A stretch of DNA of 64,000 bases from an uncultured OCS116 cluster bacterium (GCA_902613795.1 CACMIP010000003.1:103048-167047), one strand, 5' to 3'. Shown: positions 38,492 through 53,334, counted from the first letter of the stretch. Notes: generated by a model from the letters alone, not told the origin. Numbers and translations are program-made.

Positions 38492-40657
38492 ATGAAACAT
38501 CCTTACCTCTTGTCAGTACTTTTACCAATAAATATAAATTATCCATTTACTTATTCATGCACTGAGGCCCTAGAGATCGGCACCATCGTAAAAGTTTCAT
38601 TCAGAAATCGTGAGCTATATGGGGTCGTATGGTCTCAAGATGAGCATTTAACAAATTTTGATAGAGAAAAAATTAAGCCGATACTTACCAAAAAAATAGG
38701 GGATGATTGCATTTCCCTGCCTGCAGACTTGTTAAGTTTTTTAAACTGGGTTTCGACGTATTATATGGTCCCACTCGGGCTTGCTCTTAAAGCATCATTT
38801 AAAAAACAATTCTTGGAAAAGCAAGGAAAGAAAAAAATTTATTACACGCTTAATCCATTACACACTTCAAAAATAACACAAAAACAAGAGATGGTGATTG
38901 AATTACTGGGAGTGCATGGAACTCTGGAGAGAAATAGAATAATCTCAATCTCAGGACTCTCAAATGACATAATAAAAAGAATGATTAGAAATGGTATATT
39001 GAAAGAGTCCGAGTCATGTGTTGAGGTAGAAGAAAAGATTTATCTCGAAACGAATATTGATTTTACCCAAGAGCAAAATTATGCGATGGAGAAGATTAGT
39101 ACTTCTCTCAAGCAACAGAAAGTTACATTAATTGATGGAATAACTGGATCTGGTAAAACGGAGCTATACCTCGAGGCGGCGACCCGAATATTAAGACAGG
39201 GAAAGCAAGTTTTAATTATGTTGCCTGAAATAACTTTAACACAAGAGTTTCTAAAAATTTTTAGAAGTCGATTTAAAAATCAGGTTGGGGAATGGCACTC
39301 AGGCTTAACGGAAGCTAGACGAAGACAGCTTTGGTTTGATATCTTGAATAAAAAAATTAGACTTGTTGTTGGCGCAAGATCAAGTCTTTTTTTACCATTT
39401 ATAGATCTCGGGTTAATTGTCGTTGATGAAGAGCACGATCCATCTTACAAGCAAGAAGAGGGTATGATTTATAATGCACGAGACATGGCAATACTCAGAG
39501 CAAAGCAACTTAAAATAGCTTGCATATTATCTTCAGCTACACCCTCAGTTGAAACGTTTGAAAATATTGTATCAAAAAAATATAGTAGAGCTGCACTAAA
39601 TAAAAGATTTTATGGGACGAAATTACCAAGTATCAGTTGTATTGATATGCGAAAGGCTGAGAAAGAAACGGACTCTTTTTTACCTGTCGAGTTGATTGAA
39701 GATTTAAAAAAAACAAAAGAGAGAAATGAGCAGTCACTCATATTCTTGAATAGGCGTGGTTACTCACCTATGTCTATTTGTGGAAACTGTGGTGTGCGAG
39801 TAGACTGCCCTCATTGCGACGCATGGCTTGTATTACACAAAAATACGTTGAAATATAAATGCCACTATTGCGGCCATACAGAGGAATCAGACATAAAGTG
39901 TAAACATTGCCACTCATCTGATAAAATCATACAAACAGGGCTTGGAATCGAAAAAATAGATGAGGAGCTTAATAGATTATTACCAGATATGTCGAGAATA
40001 ATATTTTCTAGTGATTATTTACCAAGCTCTGGTTCTGTATCTGCGGCTTTGAGACAAATTAAAGAAAACAAAATTGATTTAATAATTGGGACACAACTAA
40101 TATCAAAGGGGCATAATTTTCCAAGTTTAACATATGTAGGTATTTTAGACGCCGATTTTGGTCTCGAAGTTACAGACATAAGGGCATCTGAGCGCACGTA
40201 CCAAATATTAAATCAGGTTTCAGGAAGGGCTGGCCGTGTAAAGCAAGAAAGCAAAGTGAAAATTATGACACACATGCCAGATCATCCATTATTACAATCA
40301 TTAAAAAACAACCAAAAGCAAGAATTTTACAATGCAGAATTGACAATAAGAAATTCCTCACGAATGCCACCTTTCGCGCGCTTGGTCGCTATCATTGTTA
40401 GTTCAAAAAATAGGAAACTTCTGAATGAATGTAGCCAGAAACTAGCTCTCATTAATAATTTTCCAAAAGATGTAGAATTATTGGGACCAATAGAAGCGCC
40501 AATATCTAGAATCAGGCAATATTACAGGCAAAGATTTTTAATCAGAGGACCCAAAAACTGCAATATACAATTATATATTAAAAGGTGGTTGGACTCGCTC
40601 AAATTACCGCCACAAATAAGAATAACAATAGATGTTGACCCACAAAATTTCCTCTGA
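38492..40657 (+). CDS. priA: Primosomal protein N', replication-restart helicase
   Basis: 721 residues. N-terminal DNA-binding domain (GTIVKVSFRNRELYGVVW), Walker A DGITGSGKTELYL, DEEH box VVDEEHDPSYKQ, and a zinc region with eight cysteines in four CxxC pairs (CGNC, CPHC, CHYC, CKHC). SF2 helicase that reloads the replisome at stalled forks. Divergent from fsa, 137 bases apart. Upstream of the F1 ATPase operon, a common alphaproteobacterial order. Confidence 0.96.
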   Translation: MKHPYLLSVLLPININYPFTYSCTEALEIGTIVKVSFRNRELYGVVWSQDEHLTNFDREKIKPILTKKIGDDCISLPADLLSFLNWVSTYYMVPLGLALKASFKKQFLEKQGKKKIYYTLNPLHTSKITQKQEMVIELLGVHGTLERNRIISISGLSNDIIKRMIRNGILKESESCVEVEEKIYLETNIDFTQEQNYAMEKISTSLKQQKVTLIDGITGSGKTELYLEAATRILRQGKQVLIMLPEITLTQEFLKIFRSRFKNQVGEWHSGLTEARRRQLWFDILNKKIRLVVGARSSLFLPFIDLGLIVVDEEHDPSYKQEEGMIYNARDMAILRAKQLKIACILSSATPSVETFENIVSKKYSRAALNKRFYGTKLPSISCIDMRKAEKETDSFLPVELIEDLKKTKERNEQSLIFLNRRGYSPMSICGNCGVRVDCPHCDAWLVLHKNTLKYKCHYCGHTEESDIKCKHCHSSDKIIQTGLGIEKIDEELNRLLPDMSRIIFSSDYLPSSGSVSAALRQIKENKIDLIIGTQLISKGHNFPSLTYVGILDADFGLEVTDIRASERTYQILNQVSGRAGRVKQESKVKIMTHMPDHPLLQSLKNNQKQEFYNAELTIRNSSRMPPFARLVAIIVSSKNRKLLNECSQKLALINNFPKDVELLGPIEAPISRIRQYYRQRFLIRGPKNCNIQLYIKRWLDSLKLPPQIRITIDVDPQNFL

Positions 40658-40824
40658 GCATTTTTTAATCAACCTTAGGGGAAAATAAACAGTTCACTTG
40701 TTGAAATATAGAGAGATTTTATTGCACATAATGCCTACCTGTGATAATGAATATATGTTTTCTTGTTATACTTAATTGTCTAGTCTGAGAACGCAAAAAT
40801 ATAAATAGAGGTAATTGCTACCAA

Positions 40825-41382
40825 ATGTCAAGTGAGACATCCATACCAGAAGTTGCTAAGAGATACGCAAAGGCTGCATTTGATCTTGCAGATGCCGAAA
40901 ATGCATCAGTGGCGATACTAGAAGATCTAACAGCACTAAAAAAAATGATTAATGATAACGAAGATTTAAGCAGATTAATACTAAGTCCTACCTTTACTTC
41001 TGCTGACCAAATTAGCGTGATGAATGAAATCTTCAAGAAGCAAGACGTCTCCGTCCTAGTTAAAAATTTAGTGAATGTTCTTATCAGAAATCGTAGGATA
41101 AATTTACTGGTCTCAATTATCAATGCATATGATCATATAATGAAAAGTAATAGTGGTGAAATTATTGCGGAGGTGATTACGGCTGCTGAGTTAAAAGATG
41201 ATCAAAGGCAAGAAATTATTAGTAATTTAAAAAAAATGACTGGTAAAGAAATTCAAATCCAATCAAAGATCGAACCAGAAATTATAGCTGGTATAAAAGT
41301 TAAAATTGGATCGCAGATGATCGATGCATCTGTATCAACGAAATTGAATAATTTAAAAATTCTTATGAAAGGTGCAAACTAA
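40825..41382 (+). CDS. atpH: F1 ATP synthase delta subunit
   Basis: 185 residues. N-terminal [16 protein letters not shown] and the C-terminal [13 protein letters not shown] and [18 protein letters not shown] are OSCP/delta signatures. Links F1 to the peripheral stalk. First gene of atpHAGDC; Fo genes are not here, as in most Alphaproteobacteria. Upstream 40658-40824 contains TATACT at 40767-40772, a possible -10, but I cannot place a good -35. Its stop overlaps the atpA start by one base. Confidence 0.95.
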   Translation: MSSETSIPEVAKRYAKAAFDLADAENASVAILEDLTALKKMINDNEDLSRLILSPTFTSADQISVMNEIFKKQDVSVLVKNLVNVLIRNRRINLLVSIINAYDHIMKSNSGEIIAEVITAAELKDDQRQEIISNLKKMTGKEIQIQSKIEPEIIAGIKVKIGSQMIDASVSTKLNNLKILMKGAN

Positions 41383-42917
41383 TGGATCTAAAAGCAGCAG
41401 AAATATCAGCAATATTAAAAGAGCAAATAAAAAACTTTGATTCCAACGCTGAAGTATCAGAGGTTGGACAGGTATTGTCTGTAGGTGATGGGATTGCAAG
41501 GGTCTACGGCCTGGATAATGTTCAAGCCGGTGAAATGGTTGAATTTACAAACGGCATTCAGGGCATGGCTCTGAACCTTGAAATAGACAATGTAGGTATA
41601 GTTATTTTTGGTGACGACAAAGATATTCATGAAGGAGATGTTGTAAAGAGAACAGGAGATATTGTTGAGGTCCCCGTTGGAAAAGAGCTACTAGGTAGGG
41701 TCGTGGATGCACTTGGTAATCCAATTGATGGAAAAGGTCCTATTAAAGCAAAAGAAAATGGGCGTGTTGATATCAAGGCGCCCGGTATTATGCCTCGTAA
41801 ATCAGTGCATGAACCAATGCAGACTGGCCTAAAGGCAATTGACGCTTTAATTCCAATTGGCAGAGGTCAGAGGGAATTGATTATTGGAGATAGGCAAACA
41901 GGAAAAACAGCAATTGCTTTAGATACAATATTAAACCAGAAATCTGTAAACGCAACTGATGATGAAAGCGCAAAATTGTATTGCGTGTATGTTGCAATTG
42001 GGCAAAAACGATCTTCAGTAGCCCAGTTGGTCAAAATTCTAGAGGATAATGGAGCCCTTGAGTATTCCGTCGTTGTTGCAGCCACTGCTTCCGATCCTGC
42101 TCCATTGCAATATCTGGCACCATTTTCAGGTTGTACAATTGGAGAGTATTTTAGAGACAACGGAATGCATTCACTAATTGTTTATGATGATTTATCTAAG
42201 CAGGCAGTCGCATACCGTCAAATGTCATTACTCTTAAGGAGACCGCCGGGCAGAGAAGCTTATCCTGGTGATGTATTCTATTTACACTCAAGGCTATTAG
42301 AGCGTGCTGCAAAACTTAATGAAGAAAATGGTTCGGGGTCCCTTACGGCGCTTCCTGTAATTGAGACGCAAGCAAACGATGTTTCCGCATTTATTCCTAC
42401 GAATGTCATTTCAATCACAGATGGGCAAATATTCCTCGAAACAGATTTGTTCTATCAAGGAATTCGTCCAGCCGTTAATGTTGGTTTATCTGTAAGTCGT
42501 GTTGGTTCTTCAGCCCAGATCAAAGCAATGAAGCAAGTAGCGGGCAAAATAAAAGGTGAACTCGCACAGTATCGTGAAATGGCTGCTTTTGCCCAATTTG
42601 GGTCGGATTTAGATGCAACAACACAAAGACTATTGGCAAGGGGAGAGCGCTTAACAGAATTACTAAAGCAACCACAATTCAGTCCACTAAAGGTTGAAGA
42701 ACAAGTATGCTCAATTTATGCAGCTGTAAATGGTTATCTTGATAATATTGATGTGGATAAAATATCTTCTTATGAAAAAGGGCTATTGGAGCTTATAAAT
42801 TCGTCAAACAAAGATATTCTCGCAGATATACAAAAAGAGCTACAAATCTCTGAAAAAACAGAAAAGAAACTAGTTACTATTATAGAGTCATATACAAAAT
42901 CATTTAGTTCGGAGTAG
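41382..42917 (+). CDS. atpA: F1 ATP synthase alpha subunit
   Basis: 511 residues, normal length. P-loop [43 protein letters not shown] and the alpha-type [17 protein letters not shown]. Regulatory nucleotide-binding subunit of F1. Followed by atpG after four bases. Confidence 0.98.
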   Translation: MDLKAAEISAILKEQIKNFDSNAEVSEVGQVLSVGDGIARVYGLDNVQAGEMVEFTNGIQGMALNLEIDNVGIVIFGDDKDIHEGDVVKRTGDIVEVPVGKELLGRVVDALGNPIDGKGPIKAKENGRVDIKAPGIMPRKSVHEPMQTGLKAIDALIPIGRGQRELIIGDRQTGKTAIALDTILNQKSVNATDDESAKLYCVYVAIGQKRSSVAQLVKILEDNGALEYSVVVAATASDPAPLQYLAPFSGCTIGEYFRDNGMHSLIVYDDLSKQAVAYRQMSLLLRRPPGREAYPGDVFYLHSRLLERAAKLNEENGSGSLTALPVIETQANDVSAFIPTNVISITDGQIFLETDLFYQGIRPAVNVGLSVSRVGSSAQIKAMKQVAGKIKGELAQYREMAAFAQFGSDLDATTQRLLARGERLTELLKQPQFSPLKVEEQVCSIYAAVNGYLDNIDVDKISSYEKGLLELINSSNKDILADIQKELQISEKTEKKLVTIIESYTKSFSSE

Positions 42918-42921
42918 ATAA

Positions 42922-45256
<2,335 letters not shown>

Positions 45257-45271
45257 TAATAGGATCCACTT

Positions 45272-45670
45272 ATGGGTAAACTTAAATTAGATTTTGTAAC
45301 ACCGGAAAGATTATTATATTCAAAAGACGTTGAGCAAGTAATTGTTCCTGGTTCTGAGGGTGAATTTACTATCTTATCAGATCATTCCCCAATTATCTCA
45401 TCTCTAAAGCCTGGATATATAAAGATATATGAGGATCTCTCTGACGAACCAACCATTTACTTTGTAACCGATGGTTTCGTCGATATGGACTCAAATCAGC
45501 TTACTATCTTGGCACAAAGTGCCATAGAGAAGGGTCAGCTAACTGCTAAAAATCTTGAAGATATAATTAATACTTATCAAAGTGAAGCTAATACAACCGA
45601 GAATGAAGCAAAAAAGAATAAACTCAATCTTAAGATTGATACTGTCAAGGCGCTCCAAGTCGAAGTCTAG
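45272..45670 (+). CDS. atpC: F1 ATP synthase epsilon subunit
   Basis: 132 residues. N-terminal beta-barrel domain with DFVTPERLLYSKDVEQVIVPG and EGEFTILSDHSPIISSLKPG; a short helical C-terminus follows. Last gene of the operon. Its final four bases overlap the end of the convergent rppH gene, so there is no room for a separate terminator. Confidence 0.95.
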   Translation: MGKLKLDFVTPERLLYSKDVEQVIVPGSEGEFTILSDHSPIISSLKPGYIKIYEDLSDEPTIYFVTDGFVDMDSNQLTILAQSAIEKGQLTAKNLEDIINTYQSEANTTENEAKKNKLNLKIDTVKALQVEV

Positions 45671-46170
45671 TTTGAATAAATGTTGTAATCTTTGAATTCT
45701 TCCAGGACTTTTCGGTAAGTCTCTCTTTTAAAATCTATAACTTGTCCAATTATTTTATCTCTTTGCTCCCATTTCCATTTAGAAAATTCTTGATGGTGAG
45801 CCATATTTTTTTCTGGTACTAAGTTTATTTCATTATCTGCACCACTGAAGAACATTAAAAACCATTTTTGTTTTTGCCCCACAAAATTTCCTTTTGGATT
45901 CTCATAAATATCATCTGGGATATCATAATAATACCAATTTTTTGACTCATAAATAATAGTTATATTCTTTATACCCGTTTCTTCGTAGACCTCTCTGTAT
46001 ACTGCCTCTTCTGCTTTTTCGCCATTATCTATGCCACCCTGGGGCATTTGCCAAAGAGGAATTTTTTTTGGATTATCTGATTTTATTAGTCTCTTACCTA
46101 ACCAAACCTGATTATATTTATTTATGATCATCGCGCCGGCACACGGTCTATATTTATCAGTTTTTTTCAT
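45667..46170 (-). CDS. rppH: RNA pyrophosphohydrolase (Nudix)
   Basis: 167 residues. Complete Nudix box G-x5-E-x7-REVYEETGI (in MPQGGIDNGEKAEEAVY), preceded by YRPCAGAMIINKYNQVWLGKR and WQMPQGG, typical of RppH/NudH. Removes pyrophosphate from the 5' end of RNAs, or hydrolyses diadenosine polyphosphates. Its start overlaps the ctpA stop by one base; last gene of the long reverse operon. Confidence 0.93.
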   Translation of the reverse strand: MKKTDKYRPCAGAMIINKYNQVWLGKRLIKSDNPKKIPLWQMPQGGIDNGEKAEEAVYREVYEETGIKNITIIYESKNWYYYDIPDDIYENPKGNFVGQKQKWFLMFFSGADNEINLVPEKNMAHHQEFSKWKWEQRDKIIGQVIDFKRETYRKVLEEFKDYNIYSN

Positions 46171-47372
46171 CAGTCTTCTAAAGTTCTGAGGCGGTATCTA
46201 GAATTAATAAGTTTTTTCGCATAGATTAATTGTAAATCTTCAGAGTCAACCTCTGTAATTTGATTTTCAATTATATACATTGGCAAAATGCCAACCTTGT
46301 CTATTGAGGTGTCATTTGGCGTGTAGTATTTTCCTGTTGTCAATCTAATCGCACCATCACCAGAGCCAAGAGGTATGATAGATTGAACAGAACCTTTTCC
46401 GTAAGTTTTTGTCCCAATTACGGTGGCTCTTTTGTTATCGCCAAGAGCCCCTGCGAATATTTCTGATGCTGATGCTGAACCACTATTAGTTATAATGATA
46501 ATTTCTGCTCCATTTGTAATATCACCTTTTTTCGCAAAAAATCTTTTCTTTCTTGATTGGTCCCTAGTTTTCGTGGATACGATCTCCCCTCTATCCAAAA
46601 ACAGGTCTGTGACTTTAATTGCTTGGTCAAGAAGACCACCTGGGTTGTTACGAATATCAATGATAAAGCCTTTGATATTATTATCAGACCTTTTGTTGAT
46701 CTCTTTAACAGCAGAGACGATTTTTTTATCGGCAATGTCATTAAAGCTGGAAATTCTGATATATCCTATATTATCTTCCAATAACTCAAATTTTACAGGT
46801 GTGATTTGAATAATTTCCCTTACTATCTCCACATCAAAAGGTGCGTCGTCTCCATCCCTATAGATTGTTAATATGATGGATGTATTTGCATAGCCACGCA
46901 TCCTATCAACAGCTTCATCAAGACTCATACCATAAACGTCTTCGCCATCTATTCCTGTAATGTAGTCACCTGATATTAAGCCTGCTCTGGATCCAGGTGT
47001 ATCGTCAATGGGGGAAACAATTCTGACAAAACCGTTATCATCTAACGTTACTTCAAGACCAAGTCCACCATAAAAACCCTTTGTATCAATGTCCATCTCC
47101 TCAAAATCTTCCTCAGATAGGTATGTTGAATACGGGTCAAGAGAATTGAGCATACCCTTTAGGGCTGAATCCATCAGTTGGTCTTTATCAATCTCATCGA
47201 CGTATTTTTTCTCAGCCTCAGTAAAAACTCTCAGAAATAGTTTAAAAAGGTCTATATCTTCATGATGATCGCTCGCATATGTTTTTGGTACGATTAAAAA
47301 CGAAGTTAATAGTATTACTAAAAGAAAATATGTAATCCTGAAGTTTGGAATAATGTAACTAAAATTTTTCAT
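46170..47372 (-). CDS. ctpA: C-terminal processing protease (S41), PDZ-containing
   Basis: 400 residues. The N-terminus has a hydrophobic segment (about residues 12-29) and a likely cleavage site after TYAS, so it is exported to the periplasm. A PDZ domain spans about 95-180 (GGLGLEVTL, SPIDDTPGSRAGL). Catalytic Ser301 in GSASASEIFAGAL and Lys326 in TKTYGKGSVQ are 25 apart, as in E. coli Prc. It trims C-termini of envelope proteins or cell-wall hydrolases. Two bases from rlmH. Confidence 0.94.
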   Translation of the reverse strand: MKNFSYIIPNFRITYFLLVILLTSFLIVPKTYASDHHEDIDLFKLFLRVFTEAEKKYVDEIDKDQLMDSALKGMLNSLDPYSTYLSEEDFEEMDIDTKGFYGGLGLEVTLDDNGFVRIVSPIDDTPGSRAGLISGDYITGIDGEDVYGMSLDEAVDRMRGYANTSIILTIYRDGDDAPFDVEIVREIIQITPVKFELLEDNIGYIRISSFNDIADKKIVSAVKEINKRSDNNIKGFIIDIRNNPGGLLDQAIKVTDLFLDRGEIVSTKTRDQSRKKRFFAKKGDITNGAEIIIITNSGSASASEIFAGALGDNKRATVIGTKTYGKGSVQSIIPLGSGDGAIRLTTGKYYTPNDTSIDKVGILPMYIIENQITEVDSEDLQLIYAKKLINSRYRLRTLED

Positions 47373-47374
47373 AG

Positions 47375-47857
47375 TTATTTATGATATGGATGATTAATTA
47401 ATATTGTTAAAGCTCTATAAATCTGCTCCAGAAGCAAAATACGCACAAGTAGATGCGGCAAAGTCATTTTGCTTACAGATATATTTTCATCAGCTACTTC
47501 TTTCATTTTTCTTGATGTTCCATCCGGCCCACCAATAATGAAGTTGAGGTTCTTTTTAGATGATAACTGGTATTCGTAAAGCATTGATTTTAGTTTTGTA
47601 GAGGTAATTAATTTACCTCTCTCATCAAGCAAGATATTTATTGATTTTTGTGGATCTAATTTTTTGGCCAATGAGTTAAATTCTTGCAGTTTTCGCAATT
47701 CAGCATTTTTCTCCCTGGATTTTTCAATTTCATTAATGGTGAAATTTGTAATGCCCGATCTTTTAGAAATGGATAGGATGTTTTTTATATAATGGTCAGA
47801 TATGGAAATATAAGGACTGTTTAAAACCTTTCCAACTGCTAATATGTTTATGTTCAA
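47375..47857 (-). CDS. rlmH: 23S rRNA (pseudouridine1915-N3)-methyltransferase
   Basis: 160 residues. SPOUT-class methyltransferase: ILLDERGKLITS, NFIIGGPDGTSRKM, and the C-terminal knot region LPHLLVRILLLEQIYRAL with NHPYHK at the very end, which is the RlmH signature. Methylates the pseudouridine in helix 69. One base after rsfS. Confidence 0.95.
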   Translation of the reverse strand: MNINILAVGKVLNSPYISISDHYIKNILSISKRSGITNFTINEIEKSREKNAELRKLQEFNSLAKKLDPQKSINILLDERGKLITSTKLKSMLYEYQLSSKKNLNFIIGGPDGTSRKMKEVADENISVSKMTLPHLLVRILLLEQIYRALTILINHPYHK

Positions 47858-47858
47858 T

Positions 47859-48215
47859 TTATGTTCCTAAACTCTTTTTAGTATCAACAACCAGCCTGTC
47901 AGACCATATTTTTTCAATCATATAGAACTCTCTTACTTCTGGTTTAAATATATTTACAATGACATCTAACGCGTCTATTAATACCCAATCACAATTCTGA
48001 AGCCCTTCAACCTTTATATTTTTATAAGAGCTAGTCTTAAGTGTTCTCTGTATTTTATCAGCGATTGAGCTAACATGCCGCGTTGAGGTCCCACTTGATA
48101 CAACCATATAATCAGCTATTGAGCTTTTATCTTTTATATCAAGAATCACTGTATCCTGAGCTTTCATTTCTTCAAGACAATCTCTAATAATTGTAATTAG
48201 TTTTTTTTTGGGCAT
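47859..48215 (-). CDS. rsfS: Ribosomal silencing factor
   Basis: 118 residues. DTVILDIKDKSSIADYMVVSSGTS-type core (in two pieces: VILDIKDKSSIADYMVV, SGTSTRHVSSIAD), CDWVLIDALDVIVNIFKPEVREFY toward the end. Binds L14 and blocks subunit joining when nutrients are low. Lies between nadD and rlmH as in most bacteria. Confidence 0.95.
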   Translation of the reverse strand: MPKKKLITIIRDCLEEMKAQDTVILDIKDKSSIADYMVVSSGTSTRHVSSIADKIQRTLKTSSYKNIKVEGLQNCDWVLIDALDVIVNIFKPEVREFYMIEKIWSDRLVVDTKKSLGT

Positions 48216-48218
48216 TAA

Positions 48219-48848
48219 TTATTTTACCTCAGAGTTTCTTAATTGAGAAGAAGATTGATAATTAAGTTTTGTATGCATGAATACCCAAGCAGGTTTTTTG
48301 CAATAAATTAATTGATTTGAGTCCGCTTCATCAACCCGATAGGCCTTATATTTATTTGCAAAAACTGATGAAGTCACATTGAGTGATGAGCTCGGTCTAT
48401 CAATGATCGCAATGGGCATTAACCTTACAATTTTTTCCCATTCTCTCCATAGATGAAATTGATTTAGATTATCCGCTCCCATGATCCATACAAATCTAGA
48501 CCTATGGTAGCGAGCCCTAAGGTATTCTAGTGTGCCAATGGTATATTTAATTTGGGCATTCAGCTCAAGTTTACTTATGGATATATTATTGGTGTTAATG
48601 ATCTTTCTTGCTGAAAAAACTCTTTCTTCAAAATCATACAAAAAATCATATTTCTTAAGTGGATTACGAGGGCTCACGATCCACCAAATTTGATCTAATC
48701 CTAGTCTTCGTAACGCAATTTTACTGATATTCAGATGACCCTCATGTGCAGGATTGAATGATCCACCCAAAAGTCCAATTCTTTGACTTGAGCTAACCGC
48801 TTCACGACTACTTGTAATCCATCTTTTTATTTTGGGATCGCTGATCAT
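48219..48848 (-). CDS. nadD: Nicotinate-nucleotide adenylyltransferase
   Basis: 209 residues. Nucleotidyltransferase motif GLLGGSFNPAHEGHLNIS (HxGH) starts at about residue 24, LGLDQIWWIVSPRNPLK and WIMGADNLNQFHLWREW follow. Forms NaAD in NAD synthesis. An N-terminal stretch of about 22 residues before the motif is longer than in E. coli but common in Alphaproteobacteria. Confidence 0.94.
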   Translation of the reverse strand: MISDPKIKRWITSSREAVSSSQRIGLLGGSFNPAHEGHLNISKIALRRLGLDQIWWIVSPRNPLKKYDFLYDFEERVFSARKIINTNNISISKLELNAQIKYTIGTLEYLRARYHRSRFVWIMGADNLNQFHLWREWEKIVRLMPIAIIDRPSSSLNVTSSVFANKYKAYRVDEADSNQLIYCKKPAWVFMHTKLNYQSSSQLRNSEVK

Positions 48849-48859
48849 ATGCTAAGTCG

Positions 48860-50117
48860 TCAAGGCCTTGTCTGTCCATTTCCATAAACTGTGTACTTGA
48901 ACGTAGTTAGCTGCTCAAGCCCAATAGGACCTCGCGCATGCATTTTTCCCGTTGAAATACCAATCTCTGCTCCAAATCCAAATTCACCACCATCAGCAAA
49001 CTGTGTCGATGCATTTAGTAGTATAATAGAACTATTTACTTGATTAAAAAAATACTCAGCTATTTTACCATCCTCAGTAATGATTGCTTCTGTATGCCCA
49101 GTACCGTATTCTTTAATATGTGAAATTGCCTGATCAATGTCTTTAACTACTTTTACAGATATAATTGCATCAAGATATTCAGTTGCCCAGTCAGACTCAG
49201 ATACATTCTCTGTTTGTGGAAAAATGTCTTTTATCTGAGCGTTTCCTCTTATCTCGCAACCCATACTCGATAGCTTTGACAATATTTTTGGCAAATATTC
49301 TTTATAAATTGATTTATCAATCAAAAGGGTTTCTGCTGCACCACAGATTGAAGTCCTTCTCATCTTTGCGTTGACAGTAACGTCAATTGCTTTTGTGATA
49401 TCTGCTTCTTCATTCACATAGACATGGCAAATACCCTCGAGATGGCCGAATACTGGAATCTTGGCTTCAGTCTGTACTCTCGATACAAGACTTTTTCCAC
49501 CTCTTGGCACTATAATATCAATGTTTGAGTTAAGCCCTTCCAGCATTAGGCCAACTGCATCCCTATCCTTCGTTGGAACAAGTTGTATTGAATTACTATC
49601 AAGGGATGTCTTATTCAGGCCTTCTTTGATTGACTCGTAAATTGCGTAACTCGAAAAGTAACTATCAGAACCACTTCTTAAGATTGAAGCATTCCCTGAC
49701 TTTAGACATAAACTTGCGGCATCAGCGGTCACATTCGGTCTGCTCTCATATATAATTCCTATCACACCGATTGGGATACTAACTTTCTTGATGTGTAAAC
49801 CATTTGGTCGATCCCAGCTTTCTAATTCGTTGCCGACGGGGTCATTAAGTTTCGCAATATCTCTTGTGCTTGAGGCAATATTCTTTATTCCAAGATCATT
49901 GAGTGAAAGCCTATCAATCATTGCCTCAGATAAATTATTTGATTTTGCAATTTGTATATCTTTTTTATTTTCAGATAGAATATATTCCTCATTATTTTCT
50001 ATTTCATTTGCTATTAAGTGCAATGCATCATTCTTTTCTTCGTTAGATGCTGTGGAAAGCCTTTCATATGCAACCTTGGAGTTAGAGCCAATTTCCTCCA
50101 TTATTTTTTTAATATCT

Positions 50118-50125
<8 letters not shown>
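48860..50125 (-). CDS. proA: Gamma-glutamyl phosphate reductase
   Basis: 421 residues. IGVIGIIYESRPNVTADAA, LCLKSGNASILRSGSD, the catalytic cysteine in RRTSICGAAETLL, and FGFGAEIGISTGKMHARGPIGLEQL at the end (quoted in pieces) identify ProA. Reduces glutamyl phosphate to the semialdehyde for proline. Its start overlaps the proB stop by eight bases, so coupled. Confidence 0.97.
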
Positions 50126-52279
<2,154 letters not shown>

Positions 52280-52351
52280 CTACCAGTATTTTTATATAAT
52301 GGCATAAGATCAACTTAATTGAGCTAATTGTGGTTTTTAAGGAGGAGTTTT

Positions 52352-52609
52352 TTAGTTTACTTCAATAACACTAATGGTCCTTCGACCATTTCTCTTATCT
52401 GTAAATTTTACAGCGCCGGCTTTGGTAGCAAAAATTGTGTGATCTTTTCCAATACCAACATTTTCACCGGGATGCCATGTGGTTCCTCTTTGCCTTATAA
52501 TGATATTACCTGGAATCACTTGTTCACCACCAAACTTTTTAACACCAAGTCTTCTACCAGCTGAGTCGCGTCCGTTTTTTGATGATCCACCTGCTTTTTT
52601 GTGTGCCAT
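52352..52609 (-). CDS. rpmA: 50S ribosomal protein L27
   Basis: 85 residues, usual length. [18 protein letters not shown], the flexible N-terminus that reaches the peptidyl-transferase centre, then [15 protein letters not shown]. No cleavable N-terminal extension of the Firmicutes type. 37 bases after rplU. Confidence 0.98.
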   Translation of the reverse strand: MAHKKAGGSSKNGRDSAGRRLGVKKFGGEQVIPGNIIIRQRGTTWHPGENVGIGKDHTIFATKAGAVKFTDKRNGRRTISVIEVN

Positions 52610-52646
52610 GGTTCCCTCTTTTTAATTCCTTTATATATACTACTAT

Positions 52647-53174
52647 TTAGCTTTTTTTAGTAGTTTTTTTTGCCGGTGCTTTCCTTTCAGCTCCCGCGGC
52701 CTTTGGAGCTGCTTTTTTTGCCGGTGCTTTCTTTTCAGCTGCCGCGGCCTTTGGAGCTGCTTTTTTTGCCGGTGCTTTCTTTTCAGCTGTTGTGGCCTTT
52801 GGAGCTGCTTTTTTTGCCGGTGCTTTCTTTTCAGCTGCAGCTTTTGGTTTGCTTTGCTGGCCTGTAGCTGAGATATCCAATATTTTTAGCTTTGTTTGAA
52901 ACTGCCTATGACCGATTGTTCTTCGAGAATTTTGCCTCCTTCTTTTTTTGAAGACTATAATTTTTTTTCCTCTATCTTGTTCAACTATCTCTGCAGTCAC
53001 TGTCGCGTTCTCAATGTATGGTGTACCAACTATTGTTTTATCACCCTCTGTAATCATTAGGATTTCAGTAAATATAACCTCCTTACCTTTTTCATTTGGA
53101 AGTTTTTCTGTAATAATTACATCGCCTTTTTTTACAGAGTATTGTTTCCCGCCAGTTTTTATAACCGCTGTCAT
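52647..53174 (-). CDS. rplU: 50S ribosomal protein L21 with a Lys/Ala/Pro-rich C-terminal extension
   Basis: 175 residues against about 103 for typical L21. Residues 1 to about 103 are normal L21 (AVIKTGGKQYSVKKGDVI, KRRRQNSRRTIGHRQ, TKLKILDI). The remaining ~70 are nearly all K, A, P, E and T, built of a 16-residue repeat around APAKKAAPKA, ending APAKKTTKKS. The tail resembles bacterial histone-H1-like or Lys-rich tails and is expected to be disordered and strongly basic. First gene of the rplU-rpmA-obgE-proBA-nadD operon. Alphaproteobacterial L21 with shorter tails are known; this repeat length looks unusual. Confidence 0.95.
   Translation of the reverse strand: MTAVIKTGGKQYSVKKGDVIITEKLPNEKGKEVIFTEILMITEGDKTIVGTPYIENATVTAEIVEQDRGKKIIVFKKRRRQNSRRTIGHRQFQTKLKILDISATGQQSKPKAAAEKKAPAKKAAPKATTAEKKAPAKKAAPKAAAAEKKAPAKKAAPKAAGAERKAPAKKTTKKS
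52671..52862 (-). repeat. 48-bp tandem repeat in the 3' part of rplU
   Basis: About four copies of a 48-base unit begin at 52671, 52719, 52767 and 52815 (plus-strand TGCCGGTGCTTTC...), with a few substitutions; the last copy is partly diverged. Each encodes 16 residues of the L21 tail. As the unit is divisible by three, slippage or recombination would change tail length without frameshift. Confidence 0.9.
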
Positions 53175-53229
53175 GAGAGATCTTTCAATTAAAAATTTAG
53201 TTAATGATTATTTTTCAAATTAATAACAC

Positions 53230-53258
53230 TATTTAATATTTTAAATGTGGTAAGTCAA
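53230..53258 (-). promoter_or_regulatory. Putative promoter of the rplU-rpmA-obgE operon
   Basis: On the reverse strand TTGACT (53258-53253) and TAAATA (53235-53230) are 17 bases apart, about 55 bases before the rplU ATG. The -35 matches five of six consensus bases; the -10 is weak. It lies in the 160-base gap shared with the divergent quinone oxidoreductase gene. Confidence 0.4.
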
Positions 53259-53334
53259 CTTTTCTTTGTTAAATCACAAAAAAATTTGCTAGTTTATAGG
53301 GCTGCATAAAATAAGTTATGAATGAGGAGTAATT

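Noticed and set aside
40658..40824. Strong promoter for the ATP synthase operon
   Set aside because: TATACT at 40767-40772 is a possible -10, but no acceptable -35 lies at the right distance, so I did not list it as a feature.
46423..46809. 128-codon forward frame inside ctpA
   Set aside because: Antisense to the CtpA catalytic region; composition is that of a mirrored frame.
52671..52862. Non-coding tandem repeat or CRISPR in rplU
   Set aside because: The 48-base units are in frame with L21 and have no spacers; they encode a protein tail.
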